Source: Rhynchosporium graminicola
Lineage: Eukaryota; Ascomycota; Leotiomycetes; Helotiales; Ploettnerulaceae
Assembly: GCA_900074885.1 (NCBI GenBank)
Contig: FJUW01000021.1
Coordinates: 615,390-626,472 of the forward strand
DNA: 11,083 nucleotides
Direction: 5' to 3'
The position numbers and the translations under genes were made by a program. Shown piece after piece: positions 7,912-11,083 of this stretch. Below the pieces are notes generated by a model. That model saw only the letters and a program-made list of their open reading frames with translations, was not told the DNA's origin and did not search any database. Positions within the stretch are counted from its first letter, which is position 1, and each line of letters begins with the position of its first letter.

Positions 7912-10900
7912 TCAAGGCCTTAAAAACCTTAGTATTCGCTCCTTTGTCATCGAGAGCGATTCAGGGTATAGTAGGGGCGCTATCTTATTATATTCTAGCC
8001 GCCCTTACCCGAAAACCTCTCTCCTCTCTACTACTGACTACTAAATGCGCTGCTCTATATGCTTTGCTATCGATAGTAGCGTTCTATTCCTGTCTGGAAG
8101 AGGTATTACTGAATAGAACCGAAAGAAATCCATAAAGAACACCTACTTCTATTAGTCTTAGATCGTTAGATATGCGCGAAGCGCCCTATCTACCTTACTA
8201 TATATTATCCGGTACTGTTTCGCTTCGAAATACGTACGATTCCACGACCTATTAGCTAACTATAACTAGTCGAAGATAGCTCTTAGGTTTTTCACTCTTA
8301 TCTTATTCCCTAACGTAAAATATAGCCTCCCGAAGTAACTAGCTAGGTCGGACTTATAAAAGCGAATCTTATCCTCCTTAATCTTACTCCTGATATCAGA
8401 CTTTCCTAGATATACCTCCTTAAGTAGACCTTGCAGGACCTCTTAGCGATATCTTCTAAAATATAAGTAGCTAAGTAGTTATAAGACGTCATTAAGCTTT
8501 AGCTCTTCTATCGCCTTAGGGAGAACCTTAAGAATATTATCTAGCTCTTAAGCTACTCGTCGGACTTTACGCGTCCTTTAATTAAAACCCAGGATATCCG
8601 AAGACTTTATCGCAAAGTAAGGTTTCACTTCCTCCGTAACCTGGAGGCGCTTCCAGTCTACTACCGAACCCTATTAGCTATAGCCTGTTTATAATAAGGT
8701 CCTCTCGAACGCTAGACTATATCGCTACCTCCCGGTCCTCTGCGACGTATACTTTTAGTACTAGAGGCTCGGCACTATCTCTAACGTACTGCGGGAGAAG
8801 AAGTAGCGAAAGCACTAAAGCAGGGCATATAGCAGATAACTCCGGCCTTTAATGATCCTATCACTAGGTACTATTATTACTACCGCCTCGAATAGCGTAT
8901 ATAGCTTTTGAACGTTACTTAGCATATAATCGCAGAACCTAGGGGTTTCTATCGCTCACGTAAACGAGGGTGTCTTCGACTACTATAATAGCCGTAACTT
9001 GCGCCCTCGATCTATCTCTTATCTCTGATACTTATCTATATAAACTAAGAGGACTATACTCTTAATACGATACTCTAAGCGTAGGGCTAACGCCTGATTA
9101 CGAGTATCACGATACGTAATGCGTACTCGCTTCTTCGAGTTCCGATATGTCCCCTCGATAGTCTCTTGTTTCTTCCCTGCTTATTTCCTATCTGATACTG
9201 CTGAGTGCTAGGTCGTCTGGTCGAGGCAGAGCTCTAATATACTCTTGTTCTAAAAGGGATAGATCGTGCTAGTATCCGTAATCTCCTTCTCTACTATATA
9301 GTATTATAAGTACTATAAGCTTGCGGTATAGATCTACGACTTCTTTACGGGAATATATATTATATTTACCGCCTCGTGTAGGAACTTGATATTATAGTAC
9401 TATATTACCCCCTCGACCGGCTCGACGTATATATTCTCGAGAAACTTCTCTAAATAATATCGTTTCTATAAGTATACTTGAGCCTCTCCTTGATTAGATA
9501 TCCCCTCTGCAGGTACGCTTAGGCAGATCTCTATCGCTATATCTATATATAGCTTTTCGTACCGTAGGAACCTCTAATCGAAGATAGTATCGAGCTTATT
9601 ATAGAACTTAGCTACGACTGCCGGGAACGAATCCTAGCCTTGGAATTATAACTTATAACTCTTACTTATTATATAAAGAAAGGTATCGGAGAAATCCTGT
9701 AGATTAGCTTCCTGCGTATAGCTTTATACTATTATCTAGATCGCCTCGAGGTATTAGGACTAGATAGCGTAAGTCCGGTGTTATCTTATTATCGAATCCT
9801 GCGCTTCTATTCGGGTTTCGTTCGCTTTCGCCGCGGCATTTAACTAACTCGTTAGCTAAGTTAGTAGAATATACTAAGTAGCTATATTTAGGATATAGTC
9901 GAAGATACTCTTAAGTATAACGCTATCTATAAAGGCTCGTATCTAGACCTCTATTAGGCCCTTAAAGGGAATATCCGACCTATAAAGACGAGGCAGGAAT
10001 ACGTAGACTATATAATTATAAATCCCTTAGATCCTGCTGATATATACGTATAGGATTTATTGTAGCTAAAGAGTCGCTACTCTTAAAGTTCTCTTATTAT
10101 CCTTATAATAAATACTTCGTTTGATCTTTATATCGCTTATAATCCTACGCGTAAACTGGAAAGTCGGGTAATAGTAAAGCTCTCCCCGAAACGCTCCTGC
10201 CGAAACCGGAAATATAATCGTGCTATCGATATTTATACTTGTCCTAGGAAATATCTGCGCCGGCTCCTCTAAGTATAGGTATATATTCTTTACCCCGGAG
10301 CTCTTATCTTGAATACTAGTGAAAAGCTCCTTAATTACTTCCGCCGAGGGCAGGACTTGCCTCGCTACTACCCCTTAGTTCCCCCGAAGACTGTTAAATC
10401 CGAGTCTAATCGCATTACTCGGAAACCCTCTGATATTCTCGTATATAGCGTCTAGCGGGTAATAATTATCCCCCGTAGTAGTATTATAGCTGATCTCCTC
10501 CCGGCTATATCGTTAGTCTATATAGCTTAAGATCCCCGCCTAGGTTTAGCGTCGGATAATATCCGCTAGTCGGTAGCACTCCTCGGACTGTTCTTATATA
10601 TCGTATCGTCGAAGGAGGTTTAGTATATTCCGGTCGTGCCTATCTTGCGAGGAGTCTATCTTAGGTCTATCGAACATATCTATCGGTTCGCCTAGAGAGT
10701 CTACTATCTCACGGTTACTCTCGTAGTCTATAGAAGCTTCTCCTATATCTATAATTCTATTAGCTCGCCCCGAGAGATATCTCCGATTAACGTGCCCTTA
10801 CTTATTTATTCCTAGGAACTCCCTCTCTTTACTCTCCTATTATCCTAATAGAATATACGCTGATCTTAGCAGCTTCTTCCGTTTAAGGGACTCTTTACCT

Positions 10901-10988
10901 TATCTCTCCTTAATTACTACTACTTTACTTGCTTATAGCCCGAAGAATCGAAACGCGACGTTTATCGGGTAGTAAAGTATTCCGAGGT
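7912..10988 (-). pseudogene. Large RIP-inactivated gene cut by the telomere, family unknown
   Basis: A single minus-strand frame runs from the telomere junction to TGA at 7912-7914, over 1,000 codons without a frameshift. It is broken by more than fifty TAA/TAG codons but only one internal TGA (8956-8958). The reading is strongly protein-like: a basic KRKK patch at 10873-10884, then MFDRPKIDSSQDRHDRNIL from an intact ATG at 10675-10677, an amphipathic region with TRIEAQDSIIRQHR near 9800, a charged lysine/arginine linker around 9100-9200, and a C-terminal part with WKRLQVTEEVKPYFAIKSSD near 8640 and MTKERILRFLRP just before the stop. It appears soluble and mostly helical; I see no signal peptide, membrane segment, Walker A, helicase or recombinase motif. 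The frame stays open upstream of the ATG into the CCCTAA repeats, so the 5' end was probably lost when the telomere formed. It converges with the plus-strand pseudogene. Confidence 0.75.
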
Positions 10989-11083
10989 TTAGGGTTAGGG
11001 TTAGGGTTAGGGTTAGGGTTAGGGTTAGGGTTAGGGTTAGGGTTAGGGTTAGGGTTAGGGTTAGGGTTAGGGTTAGGGTTAGG
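10989..11083 (+). repeat. Terminal telomere, (TTAGGG)n
   Basis: Fifteen complete TTAGGG units (10989-11078) followed by TTAGG, without variants. The G-rich strand runs 5' to 3' toward the window end, so this is the right end of a chromosome. TTAGGG is the usual telomere repeat of filamentous ascomycetes. There is no spacer or telomere-associated repeat between it and the pseudogene. Confidence 0.98.

Noticed and set aside
7944..8135. Plus-strand open frame of 63 codons
   Set aside because: It lies antisense within the end of the long minus-strand pseudogene. It has no support beyond lack of stops, which is weak in TG-depleted DNA.
4546..10988. Telomere-linked RecQ helicase
   Set aside because: This is the commonest gene family next to fungal telomeres, but I see no Walker A, DEAH or other helicase motif in either large pseudogene, and the telomere-proximal gene points away from the end.
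1..11083. tRNA or rRNA genes
   Set aside because: I saw no cloverleaf with A and B boxes and no recognisable rRNA core sequence on either strand, though this was by eye only.

Overview
The window is the right-hand end of a chromosome from a filamentous ascomycete (Pezizomycotina; I cannot go lower). It finishes in a perfect run of TTAGGG repeats whose G-rich strand points outward. Almost the whole window carries the mark of repeat-induced point mutation (RIP): CA and TG dinucleotides are very scarce, TA is very abundant, CG survives, and the old reading frames are broken mainly by TAA and TAG (former CAA, CAG and TGG) rather than by indels. I find no intact protein-coding gene. All genes described are pseudogenes read through their RIP stops.

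Layout. 1-608 is a 47-bp minisatellite (13 units). 609-1190 is very AT-rich and largely unexplained. 1191-2400 is the first copy of a 1.2-kb element and ends close to a short interstitial telomere tract (2416-2428). After two A-tracts comes a second block of the 47-bp array (2554-2861), a single N (2862), and the second copy of the element (2866-4075). Both copies carry, on the minus strand, a RIP-degraded 2EXR-domain gene. The left copy lacks the first few codons; the right copy reaches a plausible mutated start at 4084-4086. 4087-4545 separates it from a divergent plus-strand pseudogene (about 4546-7237). 7456-7797 is a 58-bp minisatellite lying between that gene and a convergent minus-strand pseudogene of more than 1,000 codons (7912-10988). 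That gene runs directly into the telomere, so its true 5' end is probably missing.

Interpretation. The order array / 2EXR element / telomere tract / array / 2EXR element / genes / telomere suggests that an older chromosome end was capped by further subtelomeric sequence. The N coincides with a place where about 1.07 kb present in the left block is missing from the right block, so an assembly join is as likely as a real deletion. Nothing here looks able to make a working product; the value is as a record of telomere turnover and RIP. I cannot measure RIP indices, percent identity or homology without tools.
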